DNA of 55,915 bases, taken from Saprospiraceae bacterium (GTDB lineage: Bacteria > Bacteroidota > Bacteroidia > Chitinophagales > Saprospiraceae). Positions 36,336 to 44,760 of the stretch are shown here, in pieces (positions within the stretch are counted from its first letter, which is position 1; the number at the start of each line of letters is the position of its first letter). The translations under genes and the position numbers were made by a program. The notes below the pieces were generated by a model. That model did not search any database. It saw only the letters and a list, made by a program, of their open reading frames with translations, and was not told the origin of the DNA. Location: contig JANQRV010000207.1 of the NCBI GenBank assembly GCA_028284395.1, forward strand, positions 1-55,915, given 5' to 3'.

Positions 36336-37532
36336 ATGTACAAAAAACCATTTCATCCATTCATTATCACAATCTTAGCTACTTTTTTATTGTTTTCTGC
36401 CTGTTCTTCTCCACAGAAATTAGTGGAACAAGGAAATTATGACGATGTAATCGCTAAAACGATCAACAAACTAGCCGGCAAAAAGAAAAAACGCACCGAA
36501 CATGTATTGGCATTACAAAATGCTTTTCAAAGAGCTACTCAAGCCGATATGAGATTGGCGGCTCGTATTAAAGCCGAACAAAGGAGTAACGGCTGGGAAA
36601 AAGTATACGATGTTTATCGTGGTATCCGGAAAAGACAAGAGCGTATTGAACCACTTTTACCGCTAATTGACGAAAGGGGGGTGGAGGCAGAATTCCAATT
36701 TGTTCGGATAGAGGGATTAGAGTCTGAAGCCCGCCAAAAAGCAGCAGAATCCCTATACCGGAATGCAAGTACGTTGTTAGTCGCAGCCCGTAAGGGAGAC
36801 AAAGCTGCCGCTCGGGAGGCTGCCACAAAATTAGAGCGGATTGATCGGTATGATCGCAATTATAAAGATAGTCGGTCCTTAATCCAGGAAGCCCTGAATT
36901 TGGGACGCACCTATATTCTCTTCAAGATGGTCAACAATGCGCCGACGATCTTACCCGAAGCTTTTGAAAGGGAACTATTGGCCATAGGTACCTACGACCT
37001 GGAGAGTCAGTGGAAATCTTATCACGTCCAACCTCAGTCCGGTATTCATTACGATTATGAGGTCGTTATCAATTTAACCGAGATAGAAGTTAGCCCGGAA
37101 ATCATTAAAGAGCGTCAATACGATGATACCAAAGAAATTGAAGATGGCTTTGAGTATGTTCTGGATGAAAACGGTAACGTGATGAAAGATACTTCTGGTA
37201 ATGACATTAAGATCGTCCGTAACGTTACCATCAAAGCTACCGTTCTTGAAGCCTTTCAAAACAAGGCAGCTCGTGTTGGCGGCCGACTGGAGATTTTCGA
37301 CAGAAATACGAGAAGCCTGTTGGAGAGCCAGCGCTTCGACGGTGAAGCCGTTTTTGAGCATTATTCTTCAACTTTCCAGGGGGACGAAAGAGCCTTGAGT
37401 GACCAGAGCAAAAAATACTGTGGTAATGCTCCACAACCTTTTCCTCCCGACGAATTGTTGCTGCTTGACGCTGCCGACCATCTAAAACCCATCATCAAAA
37501 GGAAGATTGCCAATACCAGAATTCTTCTCTAG
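36336..37532 (+). CDS. Lipoprotein of unknown function
   Basis: 398 residues. The signal peptide ends in the lipobox FSAC, giving a lipidated Cys near position 23. The mature part begins with KLVEQGNYDDVIAKTINKLAGKKKK, which looks like a first TPR-like helix pair. A long, charged helical region follows (about 60-190), and then a beta-rich domain (about 225-398) with several VINLTEIEVS-like strands. Proteins of this layout occur widely in Bacteroidota envelopes, but I know no defined function. The RKRQERIEPLLPLI segment may form a coiled coil. It is separate from its neighbours by more than 100 bases on each side. Confidence 0.75.
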   Translation: MYKKPFHPFIITILATFLLFSACSSPQKLVEQGNYDDVIAKTINKLAGKKKKRTEHVLALQNAFQRATQADMRLAARIKAEQRSNGWEKVYDVYRGIRKRQERIEPLLPLIDERGVEAEFQFVRIEGLESEARQKAAESLYRNASTLLVAARKGDKAAAREAATKLERIDRYDRNYKDSRSLIQEALNLGRTYILFKMVNNAPTILPEAFERELLAIGTYDLESQWKSYHVQPQSGIHYDYEVVINLTEIEVSPEIIKERQYDDTKEIEDGFEYVLDENGNVMKDTSGNDIKIVRNVTIKATVLEAFQNKAARVGGRLEIFDRNTRSLLESQRFDGEAVFEHYSSTFQGDERALSDQSKKYCGNAPQPFPPDELLLLDAADHLKPIIKRKIANTRILL

Positions 37533-37678
37533 CCGACTTAGCGCTAATTTCAGTGATGGGCAAATAGAGACTATCAAATCTATTTTATAGCTTTATTTCA
37601 GAATTCCCGCTCGTTTTGGTAATCATTGGTTGCCCAGACCAGCGGGAATCGTGTATTTCTCATCAAAATTGGTCAGAT

Positions 37679-38347
37679 ATGAAAACGCTCCTCTTGAACA
37701 GCTTCTCGATTTTATTGCTGTTCGGTACCCTTTGTTTGAATGCTCAAGAAGACGATAAATTTTTATTGGATAATGCAATGGAACTGGAAGAAGGCCGATA
37801 CGAAGACATAAAAGGCAGTCCCTATCTTTTTTCCGAATTCATCAAGGCAAACATTATTGACTTGGAAAACAAGGAGTATAAAGGAATTCCGCTGAACTTC
37901 AATGGGCATACCGGGAATTTTGAAATCAAAAGAGGGGATAAGTACATCAATCTAGATGAAAAACTGTATAGGCAAATCACGATCGAATCGGAAGGCAAAG
38001 AGATGGAGTTTTTTCGTGGGATTGATCCGTCGGCGCCAAACCGATTTGTACAGGTACTGTATACGGGTAAACGGCTGAAAATCATCCGCAATTTCAAAGT
38101 CAATATCCAAGAGCGCAAAATAGAAGCGCCCAACAAAACGATGTTTATTAAGAGATTTATTCCAATTGAACTGTATTACATTGCAGATACCGGTCAGTTG
38201 CAGTTTGTTAAGCTGTCGAAAAAAGGCGTCGCAAAAGTCTTGGGAAAAGGTGTGGAACAATATGCCAAGAAAATGAAAATTGACCTGGGAACCGAAGAGG
38301 GCTTGATCGCTGGTTTAAAGTATTATGAGAAGACCATGGTGGAATAG
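37679..38347 (+). CDS. Secreted protein of unknown function
   Basis: 222 residues from ATG 37679. The signal peptide is MKTLLLNSFSILLLFGTLCL followed by NAQ; the 21 codons before it in frame are not needed. The mature protein begins with acidic residues (EDDKFLLDNAMELEEGRYEDIKGSPYLF) and goes on as a mixed beta-sheet with many Lys. Near the end, YIADTGQLQFVKLSKKGVAKVLGKG resembles a repeat-type strand-turn pattern. It has no cysteine in the mature part and no lipobox. I do not recognise a family. Confidence 0.7.
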   Translation: MKTLLLNSFSILLLFGTLCLNAQEDDKFLLDNAMELEEGRYEDIKGSPYLFSEFIKANIIDLENKEYKGIPLNFNGHTGNFEIKRGDKYINLDEKLYRQITIESEGKEMEFFRGIDPSAPNRFVQVLYTGKRLKIIRNFKVNIQERKIEAPNKTMFIKRFIPIELYYIADTGQLQFVKLSKKGVAKVLGKGVEQYAKKMKIDLGTEEGLIAGLKYYEKTMVE

Positions 38348-38382
38348 GGGAGAAGAGGATTCGGGATTGTAAATTATCGGGT

Positions 38383-38964
38383 TCACGTATTTAGATTTAG
38401 ATGTTGGACTAGTTTGTCAACGGCCCGGGCGCGATGACTAATCTTGTTTTTTTCGGTTAATCCCATTTCGGCGAAGGTTCGGTTTTCTTGTTCCGGTATA
38501 AATATCGGGTCATACCCGAAACCTTCCGAGCCTTTTGGAGAGAAGGCGATGTGACCTTCTACGATTCCTTCGAATGTGTACTCTTTTCCACCTTGGATGA
38601 GGGCAATAACAGTTTTGAACCGTGCTTTGCGGTTGCTCCGACCTTCCAGTTTTTTCAGGACTTTTGTCATATTGGCTGCTGCACTCCTTTCCGGTCCGGC
38701 GTAACGTGCTGAAAAGACACCTGGTTCTCCATTTAGCGCTTCAATCTCCAACCCAGTATCTTCAGAGAAGCAATCTACTTGGTAGTGCTGCACGACGTAG
38801 CGGGCTTTTTGCAATGCATTTCCTTCGATGGTGGGACTGGTTTCGGGAATGTCTTCTATACAGCCAATGTCCTGCAGACTCTTAATGTTGTAGCTTTCTC
38901 CCAAATACTTCTTGATCTCCCTTACTTTATGGGCATTGCCTGTCGCAAATATCAGTGTTTCCAT
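38383..38964 (-). CDS. rdgB: Non-canonical purine NTP pyrophosphatase (RdgB/HAM1)
   Basis: 193 residues, normal family length. FATGNAHKVREI is the N-terminal Ham1 signature, SEDTGLEIEALNG holds the catalytic Asp, PGVFSARYAG follows, and GFGYDPIFIPE and SHRARA complete the set. The enzyme hydrolyses dITP, ITP and XTP to the monophosphate and pyrophosphate and so keeps deaminated purines out of DNA. It is cytoplasmic. The gene converges with the secreted protein gene, with 35 bases between the stops, and has no operon partner. Confidence 0.95.
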   Translation of the reverse strand: METLIFATGNAHKVREIKKYLGESYNIKSLQDIGCIEDIPETSPTIEGNALQKARYVVQHYQVDCFSEDTGLEIEALNGEPGVFSARYAGPERSAAANMTKVLKKLEGRSNRKARFKTVIALIQGGKEYTFEGIVEGHIAFSPKGSEGFGYDPIFIPEQENRTFAEMGLTEKNKISHRARAVDKLVQHLNLNT

Positions 38965-39129
38965 GCACGTTTCCGATTTCTAAGTGAGCTACAAAGCTAG
39001 AACAATTTCGACATATTTTCCGGCTACGTCGATGATAGTGGTAAACCACCAATTTTGGATTTGGAGGGAATCCAGGATTCTTCCTATTGTCATTTGTTCC
39101 ATCTTTGCGTAGATGAAAACCCTATGACA

Positions 39130-39744
39130 ATGAAAACAGTATCACAGCAAAGTCTGTACGTATTCCTAGTCTCTTTCTGTTGGCTTCTGATGCCTAATAC
39201 TTCGTGCCATGCCAGTTGCATCTCTGGATGGGCCGTTCAATTTTACAGCGGACAAGATTTAAAAGGTAATCAATATTGTTATCGCACGGGTAACCGTACC
39301 GCTGCGTTCGCCGTTCCTCCTAAATCACTTAAGGTCAAATCTGGTTATCAGGTCCAGTTGTTCTATCGTGGACATAATTTCCAGACCGTCGTTGGCGGTA
39401 CGTCCACCAACTTGAATGCTAAGTTCGATCGCTTTTACGCTGCACCGATACCGCCTGAATCAACTTCGTGGACAGATCCATGTCTGGTCAATTTGTTTCC
39501 GCAAACGACATACCGTGGTAGTAGTCAATGTATTCGGGGCCGGGGCTACTATTTTTACAATAAACTGTCTTTTAAGCCGCAATCTATGCTCTTGATGGAT
39601 GGTGCGTACATCGTCTTTTATCTCGACGAAAAAATTGTCAAGAGAGCCTATCAGAAAATCGAGCGGATTAGTTTTCAGTACGATCGCTTTGCGGTCGGTA
39701 CTTCACCGCGACCGCGCCGGCCTAAACGATGGCGAAATGACTGA
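39130..39744 (+). CDS. Secreted beta/gamma-crystallin-like protein
   Basis: 204 residues from ATG 39130 (ATG 39124 is also possible). A signal peptide of about 28 residues ends near CHA. Two similar halves follow: VQFYSGQDLKGNQYCY then KSLKVKSGYQVQLFYRGHNF, and VNLFPQTTYRGSSQCI then QSMLLMDGAYIVFYLDEKI. The pattern of aromatic, Gly and Ser at the end of each strand pair is that of Greek-key beta/gamma-crystallin domains. Each half has cysteines that could pair. Such domains often bind Ca2+, but the typical (N/D)(N/D)xxS/T motif is not clear. The tail is very basic and proline-rich (SPRPRRPKRWRND). Confidence 0.6.
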   Translation: MKTVSQQSLYVFLVSFCWLLMPNTSCHASCISGWAVQFYSGQDLKGNQYCYRTGNRTAAFAVPPKSLKVKSGYQVQLFYRGHNFQTVVGGTSTNLNAKFDRFYAAPIPPESTSWTDPCLVNLFPQTTYRGSSQCIRGRGYYFYNKLSFKPQSMLLMDGAYIVFYLDEKIVKRAYQKIERISFQYDRFAVGTSPRPRRPKRWRND

Positions 39745-39775
39745 AGGTCTCCCCGGGAGGAAATGCGCCGGAAAG

Positions 39776-40231
39776 TTATTCAAAAAGCTGTTTCATCGCT
39801 TTCCATAAAAGTCCGGCCTTCTGTTTTTCACCTCTTTGCCGTTCCTGGTAAATGAGGTCTAACTCATCGGCAATAAGGTATTGCTTATCAGATATTTTGA
39901 TTGGTCTGTACTTCGAAGCATCGAAGTGCAGACCTAGTTTTTGCAGTGAAACACCAAAAATGAGTGCTTTCGTATAGGGAAATTCGCTATTAAATTCGGC
40001 CAAACTTATCGATTCAGTTGGAGAAAGATTAATAGTAATTGTATCTTGTTGCAATTCAAAATTTACAGCTTTGACAATCTTTGCAAGAAAGTCAAGCAGC
40101 GCTTCTTGGTTCTCTTCCGTTGCACTGTAAACAATCAATAGCCCTTTGGCATTTTCTCCGGTCCTGCTCGATTGAGATTGCCGGGCATTTGTAAAGGGGT
40201 AAACCTTGAATTCTTCGAAATAGGGATTCAA
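39776..40231 (-). CDS. Cytoplasmic protein of unknown function, conserved-looking
   Basis: 151 residues without signal peptide or membrane segment. The fold looks alpha/beta: LLIVYSATEENQEALLDFLAKIV, an ISLAEF segment, TKALIFGVSLQKLGLHF, then KQYLIADELDLIYQERQRGEK and a final LWKAMKQLFE helix. The shape distantly recalls the psi subunit of DNA polymerase III (HolD-like), which also ends in a basic helix, but this is only an impression and I do not assign it. It is divergent from ilvE with a 91-base AT-rich gap between the starts. Confidence 0.6.
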   Translation of the reverse strand: MNPYFEEFKVYPFTNARQSQSSRTGENAKGLLIVYSATEENQEALLDFLAKIVKAVNFELQQDTITINLSPTESISLAEFNSEFPYTKALIFGVSLQKLGLHFDASKYRPIKISDKQYLIADELDLIYQERQRGEKQKAGLLWKAMKQLFE

Positions 40232-40322
40232 AATATATTTTTTTATTTTACTATGTAATATGGGAACCCTGAACCGGGAAATACTGTTCTAAACGAAAGT
40301 AACATATCTAAAATACCTTTTT

Positions 40323-41405
40323 ATGAGCGCAAGAATCTCCATCACCAGAACAAGCAATTCGCGGCTTCCTGATCTGGATTTTGATAACATCCCTTTCGGA
40401 GCTGCTTTTTCCGATCACATGTTCATCGCCGAATATAACGGAAATAAATGGGAAAATGCCCGGATCGTACCCTTCGGCAACATCTCTGTTCATCCTGCTT
40501 GTTTTGCGCTCCATTACGGCCAAGCCATCTTTGAAGGTATGAAGGCCTCCAAAAGTCACGATGGAAAGCCAATGCTTTTCCGGCCCGAAATGCACGCAAA
40601 GCGGATCAATGCATCGGCTCAGCGGATGTGTATGCCAGACTTTCCGGAGGACCTCTTTGTCGAAGCCCTGCATTTGTTGGTTGGCCTGGATCATGCCTGG
40701 ATTCCACCTCAGGAAGGAAGTGCTCTTTACATTCGTCCATTCATGTTTGCCTGTGATGAATATTTCGGTGTTCGGCCTGGCGATAAATATCTTTTTATGA
40801 TTTATACTGGTCCCGTAGGACCATATTATTCAAAGCCCGTACGCCTTCGCGCAGAATTGGAGTACGTCAGAGCCGTACCAGGGGGGACTGGCGAGGCCAA
40901 AGCTGCTGGAAACTACGGCGGAGCAATCCTTGCGACCGAAAAGGCAAAGGCAGCTGGATTTGATCAAGTTATGTGGATGGATGGCCACGAATTTCGATAT
41001 GTCCAGGAGGTGGGCACCATGAATATTTTTTTCGTCATTGATGGCAAGGTCGTTACGCCAAAAACCGATGGCAGCATCTTGAAAGGAATTACGCGCAACA
41101 GCATTATGACCATTCTTCGCGAAAGAGGTTATGAAGTGGAAGAAAAATTGGTCGATATTCATGAGCTGATTGCTGCATCCGAGGCTGGCAAATTACAGGA
41201 AGCTTTTGGAGCGGGAACAGCAGCGGTCATTGCGCCCATTTCAGAAATCGTTTATAAGGATAAAGTAATGAAGCTTCCTCCAGTCGAAGCTTTCAAGATA
41301 GCGGGATTAGCCAAAGCAGAAATCAACGGCCTGCGTTCTGGAAGAGTAGTTGATGAACGCGGCTGGGTAGTGCCTGTCCAAGCCTTGGAACCAGCCGGTG
41401 TATAG
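40323..41405 (+). CDS. ilvE: Branched-chain amino acid aminotransferase
   Basis: 360 residues, matching the long (eukaryote-like) class IV aminotransferases. ALHYGQAIFEGMKA, LYIRPFMFACDEYFGV and GEAKAAGNYGGAILATEKAKAAGFDQVMWMD are hallmark segments, with the PLP lysine within the GEAKAAGNYGG motif. VGTMNIFFVIDG and LKGITRNSIM (phosphate binding) follow. It interconverts Leu, Ile and Val with their 2-oxo acids, using 2-oxoglutarate or glutamate. It stands alone; no ilv biosynthetic genes are in the window. It converges with the DUF5683 gene. Confidence 0.94.
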   Translation: MSARISITRTSNSRLPDLDFDNIPFGAAFSDHMFIAEYNGNKWENARIVPFGNISVHPACFALHYGQAIFEGMKASKSHDGKPMLFRPEMHAKRINASAQRMCMPDFPEDLFVEALHLLVGLDHAWIPPQEGSALYIRPFMFACDEYFGVRPGDKYLFMIYTGPVGPYYSKPVRLRAELEYVRAVPGGTGEAKAAGNYGGAILATEKAKAAGFDQVMWMDGHEFRYVQEVGTMNIFFVIDGKVVTPKTDGSILKGITRNSIMTILRERGYEVEEKLVDIHELIAASEAGKLQEAFGAGTAAVIAPISEIVYKDKVMKLPPVEAFKIAGLAKAEINGLRSGRVVDERGWVVPVQALEPAGV

Positions 41406-41424
41406 ATGCAGGAAGGGGGAGGTT

Positions 41425-42090
41425 TTATTCCGACCAAAAATCGGAATCTAAAGGAATGATTTCTCTTTTACCCAGTCCGATGGGTATGACAGCCCCTACG
41501 CCTAAGGATGGCTGACCGAATGGGCTGACATCGAACTCCGGACGGAATCTTACGCTTATATCTTCGTCGGTATCAAAATTCTGCAAATGGGCATCCACGT
41601 AAGCTTCTACGGCCTGTAATGCATGTACCGCTACTAAACCGATGTAGGAAAGCTGTCGGTTTTTGTCAAATTGGTCCCTTAAATTTCGCAATGAACTTTC
41701 ATTATCAATTCCCGTTCCCGAAAACTCATGATCTTCATTGGCTCTAAATGCAGTCAAAGCATCCCTCAGGCGTCGAAATTGTCGGGTATTATAATCAATG
41801 GCAAAGACGACACCACCTACTCCTCCATAAACAAAAGGTAGCTTCCACCAGCGCCCATTGTATAACTGGCCGGCACCAGGTATGGCTAAGGAAAGGATGA
41901 GCGCTTTTTTGGGGACAATGACTCTTTCTTTGCGCTTTTTCTTTTTTGTGTCCACGGTATCGATGCTGACGGGGTTGGGGTCCATCATTTCTCGTTGCGG
42001 TATTTTTTCGGATACGTTTAGTGTATCTTGTCCCGAAATTACGAGATGCCCAAGAAGAGAAAACAGTATGGTGAGAAAAAGATGTTTCAT
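41425..42090 (-). CDS. DUF5683 family membrane protein
   Basis: 221 residues from ATG 42090; the frame is open 17 codons further, but the signal peptide starts here (MKHLFLTILFSLLGHLVIS). After a linker with KKKKRKERV, the conserved section PKKALILSLAIPGAGQLYNGRWWKLPFVYGG is the family core, followed by a second hydrophobic strand and a DFDVSP-like C-terminal beta-part. The family is found downstream of parAB in many Bacteroidota; its role is not known. Here it lies 77 bases after parB on the same strand. Confidence 0.85.
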   Translation of the reverse strand: MKHLFLTILFSLLGHLVISGQDTLNVSEKIPQREMMDPNPVSIDTVDTKKKKRKERVIVPKKALILSLAIPGAGQLYNGRWWKLPFVYGGVGGVVFAIDYNTRQFRRLRDALTAFRANEDHEFSGTGIDNESSLRNLRDQFDKNRQLSYIGLVAVHALQAVEAYVDAHLQNFDTDEDISVRFRPEFDVSPFGQPSLGVGAVIPIGLGKREIIPLDSDFWSE

Positions 42091-42167
42091 ATCAAGTTCA
42101 ACGAACCCTCTTGTCCAATCGTTGCCCCGTTCAACTTTCATTAGGCATTTTGGTCTTTTATTGACTT

Positions 42168-43091
42168 TTAATCTTCAATCCGATCCAGTAGTGCGTTTAA
42201 TTGATCAACACTATTGAATGGAATCACTATCTGTCCCTTGCCTTCTCCCCTTAATTTCAAGGCCACTTTTTTGGCACCGAAGAACTCCCGAAAGGTCTGT
42301 TCAACCTGTTTGTAGTCGTCAGATAGCTCACGAGGTTTATCTTTGCGGGGGGCGGGATCGTTAAATTGACTGACTAAGCGTTCGAGCGCCCTTACTGAAA
42401 GGGCTTCGTCAACGGTTTGCTTTAGAAATACACCTTGCATGGCAAAATCTTTAACTCCTGCCAAGGCACGGGCGTGACCCATAGTGATTTCTTTATTTTT
42501 TACGGCGGTCTGAATGGTGGGTGGCAGATCCAACAATCGCAAGTAATTGGTGACAGTAGTTCTCTTTTTTCCAACGCGATTGGACAACTTCTGATCGGTT
42601 AGCCGGCATTCCTCTTTCAATCGCTGATAGGTGAGTGCGATTTCAATGGCATTGAGATCTTCTCGTTGAATATTTTCGATCAGCGCCATCTCCAGCATTT
42701 CCTGGTCGTTGGCAATGCGAATGTAGGCAGGGATGGTTTTCAGACCTGCCATTTTAGAAGCGCGCCACCTTCGCTCACCGGAAATCAATTGAAATTCCTT
42801 TGGACTGAGTCTCCTGACTGTGATTGGCTGGATTAACCCGTGTATTTGAATAGAGTCGGATAGCTCTTGCAAGGCGTCTTCATCAAAGTAGTTTCGGGGT
42901 TGATTGGGATTGACTTCGATGGCCTCCGATGGGATCATGGCAATCGTATTGGATAATTCTTTGACAACTTCCTGCGGATTTTCGGCAATTTTCTCATCTA
43001 TCTCACGATTGAAAATCGCGCCGATGCCGGCACCCAATTTATCTCTGGTGACACTCCTTTTTACTGGTTTCTTAGCTATCTTTTTTGCCAT
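42168..43091 (-). CDS. parB: Chromosome-partitioning protein ParB
   Basis: 307 residues. The N terminus is basic and flexible. The ParB/Srx CTPase domain has IEVNPNQPRNYFDEDALQEL and the SGERRWRASK motif (GERRxRA, the CTP-binding signature), followed by LIENIQREDLN and the helix-turn-helix (LSNRVGKKRTTVTNYLRLL) that reads parS. A dimerisation domain lies at the end. ParB loads at parS, spreads and recruits SMC. It is 19 bases downstream of parA. I found no parS-like palindrome (TGTTNCACGTGNAACA pattern) in the window. Confidence 0.96.
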   Translation of the reverse strand: MAKKIAKKPVKRSVTRDKLGAGIGAIFNREIDEKIAENPQEVVKELSNTIAMIPSEAIEVNPNQPRNYFDEDALQELSDSIQIHGLIQPITVRRLSPKEFQLISGERRWRASKMAGLKTIPAYIRIANDQEMLEMALIENIQREDLNAIEIALTYQRLKEECRLTDQKLSNRVGKKRTTVTNYLRLLDLPPTIQTAVKNKEITMGHARALAGVKDFAMQGVFLKQTVDEALSVRALERLVSQFNDPAPRKDKPRELSDDYKQVEQTFREFFGAKKVALKLRGEGKGQIVIPFNSVDQLNALLDRIED

Positions 43092-43110
43092 TGAATGGAA
43101 ATATTAAAAC

Positions 43111-43929
43111 TCAGATCTCATACTTGTTGGTATACTCCGGTATGACCATGCTCGATGTGATCTTATCCTTGTTGTTTTGGAGAAACTCTTTGGCTAAATT
43201 TAGGAAGTTGATGCTACCTCTACTGCTGGCATTGATCATGACGACCGGTTTGTGAATATTAGGGGCTTCTCCAATCTTGGAATTCCGGTGAATGATGGTG
43301 TCAAAAACTTCGTTGTTAAAGATTTTTCTAACCTCCCCTACAACGACGTTGGCCAGGCGCAATCGTTGGTCATACATGGAGAGTAAAATACCCTCGATTT
43401 CCAATTTAGGATTGAGTTGTTTTTTTACCAGATCGATCGTATTCTGGAGTTTGGCAAGCCCTTCAAGGGCGAAGAATTCGCATTGGACTGGAATGAGCAC
43501 GGAATCGGAAGCAGAAAGCGCGTTGACTGTAATTAATCCTAGAGATGGCAGGCAATCTATGAATACGTAATCGTAATATTTTTTGATTTGTTCGGTGATA
43601 TTCTTCATGACAAACTCCCGGTGGAAGCGGCTGACCAATTCCAGCTCTGCACCTACCAAATCGATGTGAGAAGGCATGATATGAAGATTGGGCGTTTCTG
43701 TCTCGTAGATAGCTTCAGTTGGATCCAGATCATTAATCAAGCAATCGTAAATCGTGCAATCCACATCTTCCGGCATTACCCCGATTCCAGAGGAGGCATT
43801 TGCCTGTGGGTCGGCGTCAATTAACAACACTTTTTTTTCCAATATAGCCAGACTGGCAGCAAGATTAATGGCCGTAGTCGTTTTTCCTACTCCTCCTTTT
43901 TGGTTGGCTATTGATACAACTTTTCCCAT
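43111..43929 (-). CDS. parA: Chromosome-partitioning ATPase ParA (Soj type)
   Basis: 272 residues, no N-terminal DNA-binding extension, as in chromosomal Soj/ParA proteins. The deviant Walker A box is KGGVGKTT, Walker A' is [12 protein letters not shown], and Walker B is [10 protein letters not shown]. The protein dimerises with ATP on nucleoid DNA, and ParB stimulates its hydrolysis, which moves the origin region. The parA-parB-DUF5683 order is typical of Bacteroidota, where the set is often near the dapB-lepB genes; here ilvE follows instead. Confidence 0.96.
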   Translation of the reverse strand: MGKVVSIANQKGGVGKTTTAINLAASLAILEKKVLLIDADPQANASSGIGVMPEDVDCTIYDCLINDLDPTEAIYETETPNLHIMPSHIDLVGAELELVSRFHREFVMKNITEQIKKYYDYVFIDCLPSLGLITVNALSASDSVLIPVQCEFFALEGLAKLQNTIDLVKKQLNPKLEIEGILLSMYDQRLRLANVVVGEVRKIFNNEVFDTIIHRNSKIGEAPNIHKPVVMINASSRGSINFLNLAKEFLQNNKDKITSSMVIPEYTNKYEI

Positions 43930-43995
43930 AACTTTAGCTATATATATCGTGTAAAATAAGTCAATTACCTCTTTTAATCAAATGGAGAACACACT

Positions 43996-44673
43996 TTATA
44001 ATTCGATTGTTTGGCCAATATCCATCAGAATGAGTTCTTTTCCCTTATCCGCAAAGGCCTTTTTAGCAGCATCGTGATCGATTTGGATATAACCGAAAGT
44101 ATCGTAATGACAACCAATGATTTTATCACATTCAATAAAGTCGCTGGCAATAACGGCATCTTCGTAGCCCATCGTGAAATTATCACCAATGGGCAAGATA
44201 GCGAAATCCAACTTTGGGCAGGTCATGGGGATCAGTTTCATGTCGAGGGTTAAAGCTGTATCTCCAGCAAAGTAAAAGCATTTTTCTTCATTCGAAATCA
44301 CAAAACCCAAAGGGTTTCCACCGTACGTGCCATCTGGCAGGACACTGGAATGGACGGCGTTGACACACTTGACCGTGCCAAAATCAAACGTTTTCTTTCC
44401 CCCGTGATTCATTGGAAACCCCTTGAGGCCTTTCCCACCGTACCAGGTAACAATCTCAAAACTGGAAATGATCGTGGCTTCACTATTCTGGGCAATGGTC
44501 TCTACATCTACGACATGATCCTGAGGGCCGTGAGAAACCAAGATGTAATCTGCTTTTAAGGTAGCTACATCAATGTCCTTTGCCATTTCATTTGCTGAGA
44601 TGAATGGATCAAATATCAAGGACTTGCTACCTTCAATTTGGAAAGAAGCATGCCCATAGTAAGTGATTTGCAT
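43996..44673 (-). CDS. UPF0173-family metallo-beta-lactamase-fold hydrolase
   Basis: 225 residues. It opens with ITYYGHASFQIEG, the UPF0173 start. The core metal motif, usually HGHxDH, reads HGPQDH at 48-53, so the second histidine is a proline (codon CCT, one base from CAT). The other ligands remain: His of NAVHSS, Asp of FAGDTALT, and the distal His of IGCHYDT. Members are reported as metal-dependent hydrolases of uncertain substrate. The change may reduce the enzyme to one metal. It stands alone, 66 bases from parA. Confidence 0.88.
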   Translation of the reverse strand: MQITYYGHASFQIEGSKSLIFDPFISANEMAKDIDVATLKADYILVSHGPQDHVVDVETIAQNSEATIISSFEIVTWYGGKGLKGFPMNHGGKKTFDFGTVKCVNAVHSSVLPDGTYGGNPLGFVISNEEKCFYFAGDTALTLDMKLIPMTCPKLDFAILPIGDNFTMGYEDAVIASDFIECDKIIGCHYDTFGYIQIDHDAAKKAFADKGKELILMDIGQTIEL

Positions 44674-44760
44674 ACCGGTGGGTTTATTTGAGCGCCAAGA
44701 TAGCAGGTTTTCCTCAAATAAATAAATGATGGTGGATAAATGATCGTTGCCTTTGGGCCT

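Noticed and set aside
39776..40231. Assignment as DNA polymerase III psi subunit (HolD)
   Set aside because: Only a vague resemblance in size and terminal helix; no motif supports it.
42168..43929. parS site near parAB
   Set aside because: No 16-base palindrome of the TGTTNCACGTGNAACA pattern was seen in or around the genes.
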